Assembly: GCF_001571105.1 (NCBI RefSeq)
Contig: NZ_BCTD01000060.1
Source: Azotobacter vinelandii
GTDB taxonomy: Bacteria; Pseudomonadota; Gammaproteobacteria; Pseudomonadales; Pseudomonadaceae
Length of the DNA: 27,952 nucleotides
Reading direction: 5' to 3' (one strand)
Position 1 is the stretch's first letter. Each line of letters opens with the position of its first letter. Both the position numbers and the translations under genes were made by a program. The notes under the pieces were generated by a model. The model searched no databases. It was not told the origin of the DNA and saw only the letters and a list, made by a program, of their open reading frames with translations. Positions 13,686-22,482 of this stretch are shown one piece after another.

Positions 13686-14393
13686 CTACAGGCACACCTC
13701 GAGCCGGCGTACCAGCCGGATCGCCGCAGGCGACAGCTCGGCGCCGTAGGCGAGCACTTCGACGCCCGCCGCCACGGCTTCGCGCAGCGCCTGCGCATAG
13801 CCCGGGTCGATTTCCGCCGCCGGGCGCACCGCCGCGATGCCGGACAGATTCACGCAATACAATTGCACCGTGCGCACGCCCTGCCGCGCCAGGACCGCCA
13901 GCTCGCGCAGGTGCTTGGCGCCGCGCTCGGTGCGGGCATCCGGGAAGGCGGCGACCGGGCTGTCGGCGAAGCCCAGGGTGACGCTCTTCACCTCGACGAA
14001 GGCCGTCCCGTCCGGATAGTCCAGGCAGAAGTCCACCCGGCTGTTCTCCAGCCCGTAGCGGACCTCTCGCCGCAGTCCGGTAAACCCCGTCAGCTCGGCG
14101 ATCGAGCCGGCGCGCAATGCCTCCTCCACCAACGGATTGGCCCGCGCGGTATTCACGCAGGCCAGCCGTCCCTGCGGGGTCTCGCTCAGCTCCCAGGTGC
14201 CCGGCAGCTTGCGCCTGGGGTCGTTCGAGCGGCTGAACCAGACGCGCCCGCCCTCGGCCATGCAGTTGAACATGGAGCCGGTGTTCGGGCAGTGGATGCA
14301 CAGCGCCTCGCCGTCCGGCGTCTCGATGTCGGCGAAAAAGCGCTTGTAGCGGCGCAGCAGGTGCCCTTCTTCCAGCGGCGGATCAAAGCGCAT
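13686..14393 (-). CDS. sfsA: SfsA family DNA/RNA-binding protein
   Basis: SfsA was named sugar fermentation stimulation protein in E. coli; it has an OB-like N-terminal domain and a nuclease-like C-terminal domain, and its true role is unsettled. The 235-residue length is usual. Family motifs: HCPNTGSM (near 35), ENSRVDF, the nuclease-like core FVEVKSVTL, and FPDARTERGAKHLREL. It starts inside the end of the upstream aminotransferase gene (11-base overlap, 14383-14393), so the two form one transcription unit and are probably translated in a coupled way. Confidence 0.94.
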   Translation of the reverse strand: MRFDPPLEEGHLLRRYKRFFADIETPDGEALCIHCPNTGSMFNCMAEGGRVWFSRSNDPRRKLPGTWELSETPQGRLACVNTARANPLVEEALRAGSIAELTGFTGLRREVRYGLENSRVDFCLDYPDGTAFVEVKSVTLGFADSPVAAFPDARTERGAKHLRELAVLARQGVRTVQLYCVNLSGIAAVRPAAEIDPGYAQALREAVAAGVEVLAYGAELSPAAIRLVRRLEVCL

Positions 14394-15558
14394 CGGGTCG
14401 CCAGCTCCTCAGGCCACGGGCGATGCGCTCGACCGCCTGCTCCAGGCGCGGCAGGCTCTGCGTGTAGGCGAAGCGCACATGGCGGCCGGCCAGGTGCCGG
14501 CCGAAATCGACGCCCGGCGTGATGGCGACGAACTCGCGCTCCAGGAAGTGTCGGCAGAAGGCGAAGGCATCCCCGCCGAAGGCGCCGATATCGGCATACA
14601 GATAAAAGGCCCCTTCGGGCTCCACGGCGATGCCGAAACCCAGCTCGCGCAGTGCCGGCAGCAGGTAGTCGCGGCGCCGGGCGAACTCGGCGCGGCGCGC
14701 TTCGAGAATCGCCAGGGTTTCCTCCTCGAAGCAGGCCAGGGCAGCGTGCTGGGCCAGGGTCGAGGCGCTGATGTAGAGGTTCTGCGCCAGCTTCTCTAGT
14801 TCGGGCACCGCCGCCGCGGGCGCCACCAGCCAACCGAGCCGCCAGCCGGTCATGCCGAAATACTTGGAAAAACTGTTGAGCACGAAGGCGTCGTCGTCCA
14901 CTTCCAGCACGCTGGGCGCATCCACACCGTAGGTCAGGCCATGGTAGATCTCGTCCACCACGAGGTGGCCGCCACGCACACGCAGGGCGGCGGACAGCGC
15001 CGCCAGTTCGTCGCGACGCAACAGCGTTCCGGTGGGGTTGGCCGGCGAGGCGACCAGAGCGCCGACGCTCTGCTCGCGCCAGTATCGCTCGACCAGCTCC
15101 GGGGTCAGTTGGTAACGCTGCTCCGGTCCGACCGGCACCAGTTGCGCATCTCCCTCGACCAGGCGCAGGAAGTGACGGTTGCAGGGATAGCCGGGATCGG
15201 CCAGCAGCCAGTGCCGGCCCGGATCGACCAGTAGGCTCGTGGCCAGCAGCAGGGCACCCGAGCCGCCGGGCGTGATCAGGATGCGCCCGGGGTCTATAGT
15301 CAAGCGATGACGCCGGGCGTAGAAGCGGGCGATGGCCTCGCGCAGCTGCGGCAGGCCGCGCGCGGCGGTGTAGCGGGTGTGCCCGGCCGCCAGCGCCGCC
15401 TGCCCGGCGGCGACGATGGGCGCTGCCGTGGAAAAATCCGGCTCGCCGATCTCCAGGTGGATCACGTCATGGCCCAGGGCCTGGAGTTCGTTGGCACGGG
15501 CCAGCAGGGCCATGACATGAAAGGGTTCGATGGCGCGACTGCGCGCACTGTAGGGCAT
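14383..15558 (-). CDS. Class I/II pyridoxal-phosphate aminotransferase
   Basis: A 391-residue fold-type I aminotransferase. PLP-site residues are visible: ASPANPTGT (cofactor-ring asparagine), VVDEIYHGLTY (Asp and Tyr that bind PLP), and NSFSKYFGMTGWRLGW with the Schiff-base lysine K232. The C-terminal arginine that binds the substrate carboxylate is probably in GRHVRFAYT. The start at ATG 15558 (MPYSARSRAIEP) has GGAAGG 5 bases upstream; the frame is open 73 codons earlier but crosses the promoter. The substrate cannot be told; aspartate, aromatic or alanine-type activity are all possible. It is followed by sfsA with an 11-base overlap and is divergent from dksA. Confidence 0.9.
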   Translation of the reverse strand: MPYSARSRAIEPFHVMALLARANELQALGHDVIHLEIGEPDFSTAAPIVAAGQAALAAGHTRYTAARGLPQLREAIARFYARRHRLTIDPGRILITPGGSGALLLATSLLVDPGRHWLLADPGYPCNRHFLRLVEGDAQLVPVGPEQRYQLTPELVERYWREQSVGALVASPANPTGTLLRRDELAALSAALRVRGGHLVVDEIYHGLTYGVDAPSVLEVDDDAFVLNSFSKYFGMTGWRLGWLVAPAAAVPELEKLAQNLYISASTLAQHAALACFEEETLAILEARRAEFARRRDYLLPALRELGFGIAVEPEGAFYLYADIGAFGGDAFAFCRHFLEREFVAITPGVDFGRHLAGRHVRFAYTQSLPRLEQAVERIARGLRSWRPDAL

Positions 15559-15595
15559 GGGCCTTCCATACAAACAAATGGGGGCGAAGGAATGG

Positions 15596-15624
15596 ATTCT
15601 ACTCCGCCGAGACCGCTCTGGCAG
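15596..15624 (-). promoter_or_regulatory. Likely promoter of the aminotransferase-sfsA unit
   Basis: Minus strand: CTGCCA (15624-15619), 17-base spacer, TAGAAT (15601-15596), 37 bases before the ATG. The -10 matches five and the -35 four of six consensus bases. The -35 overlaps a 12-bp palindrome CCGCCATGGCGG (15625-15636) at its edge. Confidence 0.5.
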
Positions 15625-15761
15625 CCGCCATGGCGGAGCCTGGGAGTAGCGCGGCCCGATGGCTTCTGGTAAGTTCGGCCGCTTGCGGTCGCAGGGCCGA
15701 CATCCGTCGGCAGGGAACATGTGCCTGCGTGTATGGATTAGAGAAAGCGAGGCGGTCATCC

Positions 15762-16199
15762 ATGCCCACCAAAGCAAAACAGAACAACTTGGTTCGCGGT
15801 TTCGTACCTTACCCGGAAACCCCGGGCGAGGAATACATGAGCGAGAACATGCGCGCTCATTTCACCAACATCCTCAACAAGTGGAAGCAGGAGTTGATGG
15901 AAGAGGTCGACCGCACCGTGCACCACATGCAGGACGAGGCCGCCAACTTCCCCGATCCCGCCGACCGGGCCAGTCAGGAAGAGGAGTTCAGCTTGGAACT
16001 GCGTGCCCGTGACCGTGAACGCAAATTGATCAAGAAGATCGACGAAACCCTGCAACTGATCGAGGAAAACGAATACGGCTGGTGCGACTCCTGCGGCGTG
16101 GAAATCGGCATTCGCCGCCTCGAGGCGCGCCCCACCGCCACCCTGTGCATCGACTGCAAGACGCTGGCGGAAATCAAGGAAAAGCAGATCGGCAGTTGA
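15762..16199 (+). CDS. dksA: RNA polymerase-binding transcription factor DksA
   Basis: DksA enters the secondary channel of RNA polymerase and, with ppGpp, lowers rRNA and raises amino acid promoter activity. The 145-residue protein starts MPTKAKQNNL with GAGGCGG about 8 bases upstream; the frame is open 44 codons earlier without support. The coiled coil carries the tip motif DPADRAS (two acidic residues and Ala needed for function), and the C-terminal zinc finger has four cysteines, CDSC and CIDC. This is the full zinc form, not the cysteine-poor DksA2 paralogue. gluQ follows, as in many gamma-proteobacteria. Confidence 0.96.
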   Translation: MPTKAKQNNLVRGFVPYPETPGEEYMSENMRAHFTNILNKWKQELMEEVDRTVHHMQDEAANFPDPADRASQEEEFSLELRARDRERKLIKKIDETLQLIEENEYGWCDSCGVEIGIRRLEARPTATLCIDCKTLAEIKEKQIGS

Positions 16200-16209
16200 T
16201 CCTGCGTGC

Positions 16210-16230
16210 GGGGCGCCCCGGCGGCGCCCC
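16210..16230 (+). terminator. Strong hairpin after dksA
   Basis: GGGGCGCC and GGCGCCCC pair perfectly over 8 bases around CCGGC, 10 bases after the dksA stop. No T run follows (CTCGCGTCC), so it is either a weak or Rho-assisted terminator, or a stabiliser of the dksA 3' end between dksA and gluQ. Confidence 0.45.
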
Positions 16231-16293
16231 CTCGCGTCCGCGGCCCGACGGGTTGCCGGCGTCGATCGCCAGCCAGCCGAGCGCTACCCGCGC

Positions 16294-17190
16294 ATGATCG
16301 TCTCCCCGCCCGTTCCTTACGTCGGTCGCTTCGCTCCCACTCCCAGCGGCTACCTGCACTTCGGTTCGCTGATCGCCGCCCTGGCGTCCTATCTGGATGC
16401 GCGCCACGTCGGTGGTCGCTGGCTGCTGCGCATGGAGGACCTCGACCCGCCCCGCGAGGTGCCGGGTGCCCAGGCGGGCATCCTCAAGACCCTGGAAGAC
16501 TATGGTTTCGAGTGGGACGGCGAAGTGGTGCGCCAGAGCGAGCGTCTGGCAGCGTACGGCGAGACGGTCGAGCACCTGCTCGAGCGGGGGCTGGCCTATG
16601 CCTGCACCTGTTCGCGCAAACGACTGGAGGGATTTTCCGGAATCTATCCGGGCTTCTGCCGGGAGGCTGGACAGGCCAGCCGCGACGCCGCCATCCGCCT
16701 GCGCGTGCCGGAGCGCGAATACGCCTTCGTCGACCGGGTGCAGGGCGCCTTCGCCCAGCAGCTCGCCCGCGAGGTCGGCGACTTCGTAATCCGCCGCCGC
16801 GACGGCCTGTACGCCTACCAGTTGGCGGTGGTCCTCGACGACGCCTGGCAGGGTGTGACCGACGTGGTGCGCGGCGCCGACCTGCTCGACTCGAGCCCGC
16901 GCCAGCTCTACCTGCAGGAACTGCTCGGCCTGTCCCGGCCGCGCTATCTGCATGTACCGCTGATCGTCCAGCCGGACGGCCACAAACTCGGCAAATCCTA
17001 TCGCTCCCCGCCGCTCCCCGCCGAACGGGCCGGTCCGTTGCTGCAGCGCGCCCTGCGCGCGCTCGGTCAGTGCCCGCCGGCCGGGCTGGAGCATGCCCGC
17101 CCGCGAGAGCTGCTCGACTGGGGCATCGCCCACTGGGATGCGGAGCGCATTCCGCGCCGTGGAACCCTGGCCGAGGCCACGCTCGGCTGA
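16294..17190 (+). CDS. gluQ: Glutamyl-Q tRNA(Asp) synthetase
   Basis: A shortened glutamyl-tRNA synthetase that activates glutamate and attaches it to queuosine at the anticodon of tRNA(Asp), instead of to tRNA(Glu). It has 298 residues: catalytic domain only, no anticodon-binding domain. The HIGH motif is in FAPTPSGYLHFGSL, and the KMSKS counterpart is HKLGKSYRS. A zinc site is formed by CTCSRKR ... YPGFCR. The ATG at 16294 has no clear Shine-Dalgarno sequence, but the motif-rich part begins only about 10 residues later, so little choice remains. It lies downstream of dksA, usual for this gene. Confidence 0.94.
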   Translation: MIVSPPVPYVGRFAPTPSGYLHFGSLIAALASYLDARHVGGRWLLRMEDLDPPREVPGAQAGILKTLEDYGFEWDGEVVRQSERLAAYGETVEHLLERGLAYACTCSRKRLEGFSGIYPGFCREAGQASRDAAIRLRVPEREYAFVDRVQGAFAQQLAREVGDFVIRRRDGLYAYQLAVVLDDAWQGVTDVVRGADLLDSSPRQLYLQELLGLSRPRYLHVPLIVQPDGHKLGKSYRSPPLPAERAGPLLQRALRALGQCPPAGLEHARPRELLDWGIAHWDAERIPRRGTLAEATLG

Positions 17191-17283
17191 ACGGTCGTCC
17201 GACGGGATACCGTCACGCTTGCGCCGGCGCGCGCTTCCATTACCATCGCCGACGCCATTGCCCATCCACCATGGAGGCACGCC

Positions 17284-17460
17284 ATGTACATCTACCGACT
17301 GGTCCTGCTGCTGGTGGTGGGAATCTATCTGTTCTCCCCCGCCATCATGGACTGGTGGATCGACCCCAACGGCGCCTGGTACCGCCCGTACCTGCTGTGG
17401 CTGATCCTCATCGTGGTGACCTTCATCCTGCAGAGCCAGCCCGACGCCGATGAGCTTTAG
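17284..17460 (+). CDS. cbrX: CbrX, small membrane protein overlapping cbrA
   Basis: A 58-residue protein, starting MYIYRLVLLLVVGIYLFSP, with two hydrophobic helices (about 4-20 and 36-50) joined by a tryptophan-rich turn (IMDWWIDPNGAWYRP) and a short acidic tail. GGAGG lies 6 bases before the ATG. Its last 11 bases overlap the start of cbrA (17450-17460). In P. putida the equivalent gene, cbrX, is co-transcribed and its translation is needed for full cbrA expression. The same coupling is likely here, because cbrA has no good ribosome site of its own outside cbrX. Whether the peptide itself has a function is unknown. Confidence 0.85.
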   Translation: MYIYRLVLLLVVGIYLFSPAIMDWWIDPNGAWYRPYLLWLILIVVTFILQSQPDADEL

Positions 17461-20395
17461 CCTGAGTGAACTGCTGCTGATCAGCGCCGCCTACCTGCTG
17501 ACCCTGTTCGGCGTCGCCTGGCTCAGCGAGCAGGGCCTGATCCCGCAGCGGCTGATCCGCCATCCGCTGGTCTACACCCTATCCCTCGGCGTGTATGCCA
17601 GCGCCTGGGCCTTCTACGGCGCGGTCGGCATGGCCTACCAGTACGGCTACGGCTTTCTCGCCTGCTACCTGGGGGTTTCCGGCGCCTTCATGCTGGCGCC
17701 GGTGCTGCTCTACCCGATCCTGCGCCTGACCCGCACCTACCAACTGTCGTCCCTGGCCGACCTGTTCGCCTTCCGCTTCCGCAGCACCTGGGCCGGCGCG
17801 CTGACCACCCTGTTCATGCTGGTCTCGGTACTGCCGCTGCTGGCCCTGCAGATCCAGGCCGTCACCGACTCGGTGGGCATCCTCACCCAGGAGCCGGTGA
17901 AAGCGCGCGTGGCCCTGAGCTTCTGCGCCCTGATCATGCTCTTCACCATCCTCTTCGGCTCGCGGCATATCGCCACCCGCGAGAAACACCAGGGCCTGGT
18001 CTGCGCCATCGCCTTCGAGTCGCTGGTCAAGCTGGTGGCCCTCGGCGGTATCGGGCTCTATACCCTGTACCGGGTGTTCGACGGTCCCCAGGGCCTGGAG
18101 CAGTGGCTGCTGCACCAGCGGGAAGTGCTGGGCACGCTGCACACGCCGCTGCAGGAAGGCCCCTGGCGCACCCTGCTGCTGCTGTTCTTCGCCTCGGCCA
18201 TCGTCATGCCGCACATGTACCACATGGCCTTCACCGAGAACCTCAACCCCCGCGGCCTGGCCAGCGCCAGTTGGGGCCTGCCGCTGTTCCTGTTGCTGAT
18301 GAGCCTGGCCGTCCCGCTGATCCTCTGGGCCGGCATGCACCTGGAAGTCGCCACCGGCCCGGAATATTTCACCCTGGGCGTGGGCCTGGCGCTGGAAAAC
18401 GCGCCCCTCACTCTGCTGGCCTATGTCGGTGGACTGTCCGCCTCCAGCGGGCTGATCATCGTCCTGACCCTCGCCCTGTCCGGGATGACCCTCAATCACC
18501 TGGTGCTGCCGCTGTACCAGCCACCGGCCGAAGGCAACATCTACCGCTGGCTGAAATGGACGCGGCGTACGCTGATCATCGCCATCATCGCCGCCGGCTA
18601 CGCCTTCTACCGAATGCTGGACGCCAGCCAGAACCTGTCCAACCTCGGCGTCACCGCCTTCGTCGCCACCTTGCAGTTCCTTCCCGGCGTGCTTTCGACC
18701 CTCTACTGGCAGACCGCCAACCGTCGCGGTTTCATCGCTGGCCTCCTGGTCGGCATGACGGTATGGCTGGGCGGCATGATGCTGCCCATGCTCGGCAACC
18801 TGCAGGACGTGCACCTGCCGTTGCTGAATTTCGTCTATGCGCTGGACGACACCAGTTGGCACCTGGCGGCGATCACCTCGCTGGCCGCCAACGTGCTGGT
18901 GTTCTCCCTGGTGTCGATATTCACCGAGCCGAGCCCCGAGGAGCGCAGCGCCGGCGAGGCCTGCGCCGTGGACAACGTGCGCCGGCCGCAGCGCCGCGAA
19001 CTGCTGGCCACCTCCGCCCAGGAGTTCGCCGCCCGGCTGACCCGCCCGCTCGGCGCCAGGACCGCTCAGCGCGAGGTGAAGCAGGCCCTGCGCGACCTGC
19101 ACCTGCCGTTCGACGAGAGCCGCCCCTTCGCCCTGCGACGCCTGCGCGACCGCATCGAGGCCAACCTGTCCGGCCTGATGGGGCCGAGCGTGGCGCAGGA
19201 TATCGTCGAGACCTTCCTGCCCTACAAGACCGCCAGCGAAGACTACATCACCGAGGACATCCACTTCATCGAAAGCCGCCTGGAAGACTACCGCTCGCGC
19301 CTGACCGGCCTGGCCGCCGAACTCGACGCGTTGCGCCGCTACCACCGGCAGACCCTGCAGGAACTGCCGATGGGCGTCTGCTCGCTGTCCAAGGACAAGG
19401 AGATCCTCATGTGGAACCGGGCCATGGAGGAACTCACCGGCATATCCGCCGAGCGCGTGGTCGGCTCCTGTCTGACCACCCTCGACCCCCCCTGGCGGAA
19501 CCTGCTGGAGGACTTCGTCCAGCGCTCCGACGAACACCTGTACAAGCAGCGGCTGTCGCTGGACGGCCAGATGCGCTGGCTCAACCTGCACAAGGCGGCG
19601 ATCGACGAGCCCCTGGCCCCGGGCAGCAGCGGCCTGGTCCTGCTGGTCGAAGATCTCACCGAAACCCAATTGCTGGAAAACAAACTGGCGCACTCTGAGC
19701 GCCTGGCCAGCATCGGCCGCCTGGCCGCCGGCGTGGCTCACGAGATCGGCAATCCGATCACCGGCATCGCCTGCCTGGCGCAGAACCTGCGCGAGGAACA
19801 CGAGGACGATGCCGAACTGGGCGAGATCAGCAGCCAGATCATCGACCAGACCAAGCGGGTGACGCGCATCGTCCGCTCGCTGATGAGCTTCGCCCATGCC
19901 GGCAGCCACACGCAGGCCAGCGAAGCGGTGTGCCTGGCCGACATCGCCCGCGAGGCGATCGGCCTGCTGTCGCTCAACCGCGAAGGCACCGAGGTCAGCT
20001 TCCTCAATCTCTGCGATCCCGGCCACTGCGTGGTCGGCGACCCTCAGCGGCTGGTGCAGGTACTGGTCAACCTGCTTTCCAACGCCCGCGACGCCTCCCC
20101 TCCCGGCGGAGTCATCCGCGTGCGCAGCGAGGCCGTGGAACAGAGCATCGACCTGATCGTCGAGGATGAGGGCAGCGGCATCCCCAAGGCCATCGCCGGC
20201 CGTCTGTTCGACCCCTTCTTCACCACCAAGGACCCAGGCAAGGGGACCGGCCTCGGCCTCGCACTGGTCTATTCGATCGTGGAAGAGCATTATGGCCGGA
20301 TCGCCGTCGACAGCCCGGCCGACCCCGAGCGGCAACGCGGGACCCGCATCCGGGTCACCCTGCCACGGCATGTCGACATGGCGCCGGTGCCGTGA
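17450..20395 (+). CDS. cbrA: CbrA sensor histidine kinase with transporter-like N terminus
   Basis: Sensor of the CbrAB system, which sets carbon/nitrogen balance and use of amino acids and other poor carbon sources. The 981 residues comprise a sodium/solute symporter-like region with about 12-13 membrane helices (1 to about 500), a STAC linker (about 510-600), a PAS domain (about 635-740, ELPMGVCSLSKDKEILMWN), the HisKA domain with phospho-acceptor H764 in GVAHEIGNPITG, and an HATPase domain with NLLSNARDA, DEGSGIP and GKGTGLGLAL. All catalytic boxes are present. Histidine transport has been reported for P. putida CbrA; the signal is debated. It overlaps cbrX by 11 bases, and cbrB starts 22 bases after it. 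Confidence 0.96.
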   Translation: MSFSLSELLLISAAYLLTLFGVAWLSEQGLIPQRLIRHPLVYTLSLGVYASAWAFYGAVGMAYQYGYGFLACYLGVSGAFMLAPVLLYPILRLTRTYQLSSLADLFAFRFRSTWAGALTTLFMLVSVLPLLALQIQAVTDSVGILTQEPVKARVALSFCALIMLFTILFGSRHIATREKHQGLVCAIAFESLVKLVALGGIGLYTLYRVFDGPQGLEQWLLHQREVLGTLHTPLQEGPWRTLLLLFFASAIVMPHMYHMAFTENLNPRGLASASWGLPLFLLLMSLAVPLILWAGMHLEVATGPEYFTLGVGLALENAPLTLLAYVGGLSASSGLIIVLTLALSGMTLNHLVLPLYQPPAEGNIYRWLKWTRRTLIIAIIAAGYAFYRMLDASQNLSNLGVTAFVATLQFLPGVLSTLYWQTANRRGFIAGLLVGMTVWLGGMMLPMLGNLQDVHLPLLNFVYALDDTSWHLAAITSLAANVLVFSLVSIFTEPSPEERSAGEACAVDNVRRPQRRELLATSAQEFAARLTRPLGARTAQREVKQALRDLHLPFDESRPFALRRLRDRIEANLSGLMGPSVAQDIVETFLPYKTASEDYITEDIHFIESRLEDYRSRLTGLAAELDALRRYHRQTLQELPMGVCSLSKDKEILMWNRAMEELTGISAERVVGSCLTTLDPPWRNLLEDFVQRSDEHLYKQRLSLDGQMRWLNLHKAAIDEPLAPGSSGLVLLVEDLTETQLLENKLAHSERLASIGRLAAGVAHEIGNPITGIACLAQNLREEHEDDAELGEISSQIIDQTKRVTRIVRSLMSFAHAGSHTQASEAVCLADIAREAIGLLSLNREGTEVSFLNLCDPGHCVVGDPQRLVQVLVNLLSNARDASPPGGVIRVRSEAVEQSIDLIVEDEGSGIPKAIAGRLFDPFFTTKDPGKGTGLGLALVYSIVEEHYGRIAVDSPADPERQRGTRIRVTLPRHVDMAPVP

Positions 20396-20417
20396 GACCG
20401 TCGAGAGAGTCCGTCCG

Positions 20418-21818
<1,401 letters not shown>

Positions 21819-21828
21819 AGGACATCGG

Positions 21829-21898
21829 GTAACAACCGGCCGCCGACAGGCTGTTACCCCCGAAAAAAGTGGTAACAGAAACCGGGTCGGCAGGTAAC
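21829..21898 (+). promoter_or_regulatory. CbrB upstream activating sites of crcZ
   Basis: TGTTAC-N14-GTAACA at 21852-21877 equals the CbrB-binding consensus I recall for crcZ promoters. Two further half-sites flank it: GTAACA at 21829-21834 and GGTAACC around 21894-21898. The core is centred about 135 bases before the crcZ start, a normal enhancer distance for a sigma-54 activator. The first half-site begins only 11 bases after the cbrB stop. Confidence 0.82.
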
Positions 21899-21941
21899 CA
21901 AGGCTCGGCCATCCATGTCACACAATCGACCATAAAAAATC

Positions 21942-21954
21942 TAAGCAACTGATT
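21942..21954 (-). promoter_or_regulatory. Putative IHF site between enhancer and crcZ promoter
   Basis: On the minus strand AATCAGTTGCTTA matches every position of the IHF consensus WATCARNNNNTTR and sits in an AT-rich stretch between the CbrB sites and the -24/-12 promoter. IHF bending there would bring CbrB to the polymerase. The consensus is short, so chance is not excluded. Confidence 0.5.
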
Positions 21955-21973
21955 TAAAAGGAATTTCAATTTC

Positions 21974-21989
21974 TGGCACGACATCTGCT
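21974..21989 (+). promoter_or_regulatory. Sigma-54 (-24/-12) promoter of crcZ
   Basis: TGGCACGACATCTGCT fits the sigma-54 consensus TGGCACG-N4-TTGCW with one mismatch, with the invariant GG and GC exactly ten bases apart. Transcription would begin at about 22000, where the crcZ sequence starts. Confidence 0.9.
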
Positions 21990-21999
21990 CTTTAATTCG

Positions 22000-22370
22000 T
22001 ACAACAACAATAACAAGACGTACCACCCACAATAAGAACGACGACACGACTCCAGCCTAACAAGAACAACGACGCGGAGACGGAGCCAACCGATTTTTTT
22101 GGAGTAGGCGCATGCCCGCCGGGCGAAGCCCGCAGCCAGACCGAGAACAACAAAACTGCCACGAAGCAGCACCCGAACTGGTAGGTCCGCAGGACCCTAG
22201 GCAATATCTGCAACCAAAGAAATCCGTTTGCTATTGGCTCCCCATTGGGGGCCATCCCGGAGCCAAGGAGCCAACCGGGACGGGCGCACAACAAGAACAA
22301 CAAGCCCGGAGCAGAACAAGAACAACGCACGCACCTCGATTTGAAAGGGAGCTTCGGCTCCCTTTCTGCG
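22000..22370 (+). ncRNA. crcZ: CrcZ small RNA, decoy for Hfq/Crc
   Basis: About 370 nucleotides between cbrB and pcnB, the known crcZ site. CrcZ titrates the Hfq/Crc complex and so relieves carbon catabolite repression. The target motif AAnAAnAA occurs in six clusters: 22003-22016, 22031-22038, 22059-22069, 22146-22153, 22290-22303 and 22315-22325, while the region between 22154 and 22289 is GC-rich with a predicted hairpin (GGCTCCCC-ATT-GGGGGCC near 22226-22252). It starts GTACAACAACAATAACAAG, like CrcZ of Pseudomonas. It ends in the hairpin at 22343-22366. No convincing reading frame lies inside. Transcription depends on CbrB and sigma-54 as described for the upstream sites. Confidence 0.93.
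22343..22366 (+). terminator. CrcZ 3' terminator hairpin
   Basis: GAAAGGGAGC and GCTCCCTTTC form a perfect 10-bp stem closed by the stable tetraloop TTCG. The following bases are TGCGTTC rather than a run of T, so some transcripts may read through into pcnB. Confidence 0.8.
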
Positions 22371-22410
22371 TTCGAGGGTCATTCCGGTTTCATCCATCCT
22401 CCGGTACCGG

Positions 22411-22419
22411 TGCTAGAAT
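22411..22419 (+). promoter_or_regulatory. Likely pcnB promoter (extended -10)
   Basis: TGC-TAGAAT is an extended -10 box 63 bases before the pcnB ATG and 44 bases after the crcZ hairpin. The -35 region is poor. It would give pcnB and folK expression independent of CbrB. Confidence 0.5.
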
Positions 22420-22482
22420 CCGCAGCCATTCCGCGGTCAGGCGCATTTCTGGCCGGCCACTCCGTCAAGCAGTGCACCTCCG

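Noticed and set aside
15625..15636. CCGCCATGGCGG palindrome before dksA as a regulator site
   Set aside because: Short GC-rich palindromes are expected by chance at this composition, and it has no clear position relative to a dksA promoter.
22000..22330. Repeated AACAA units between cbrB and pcnB as a CRISPR array or simple-repeat element
   Set aside because: Units are 8-14 bases, irregularly spaced and match the Hfq/Crc CA motif; they belong to crcZ.
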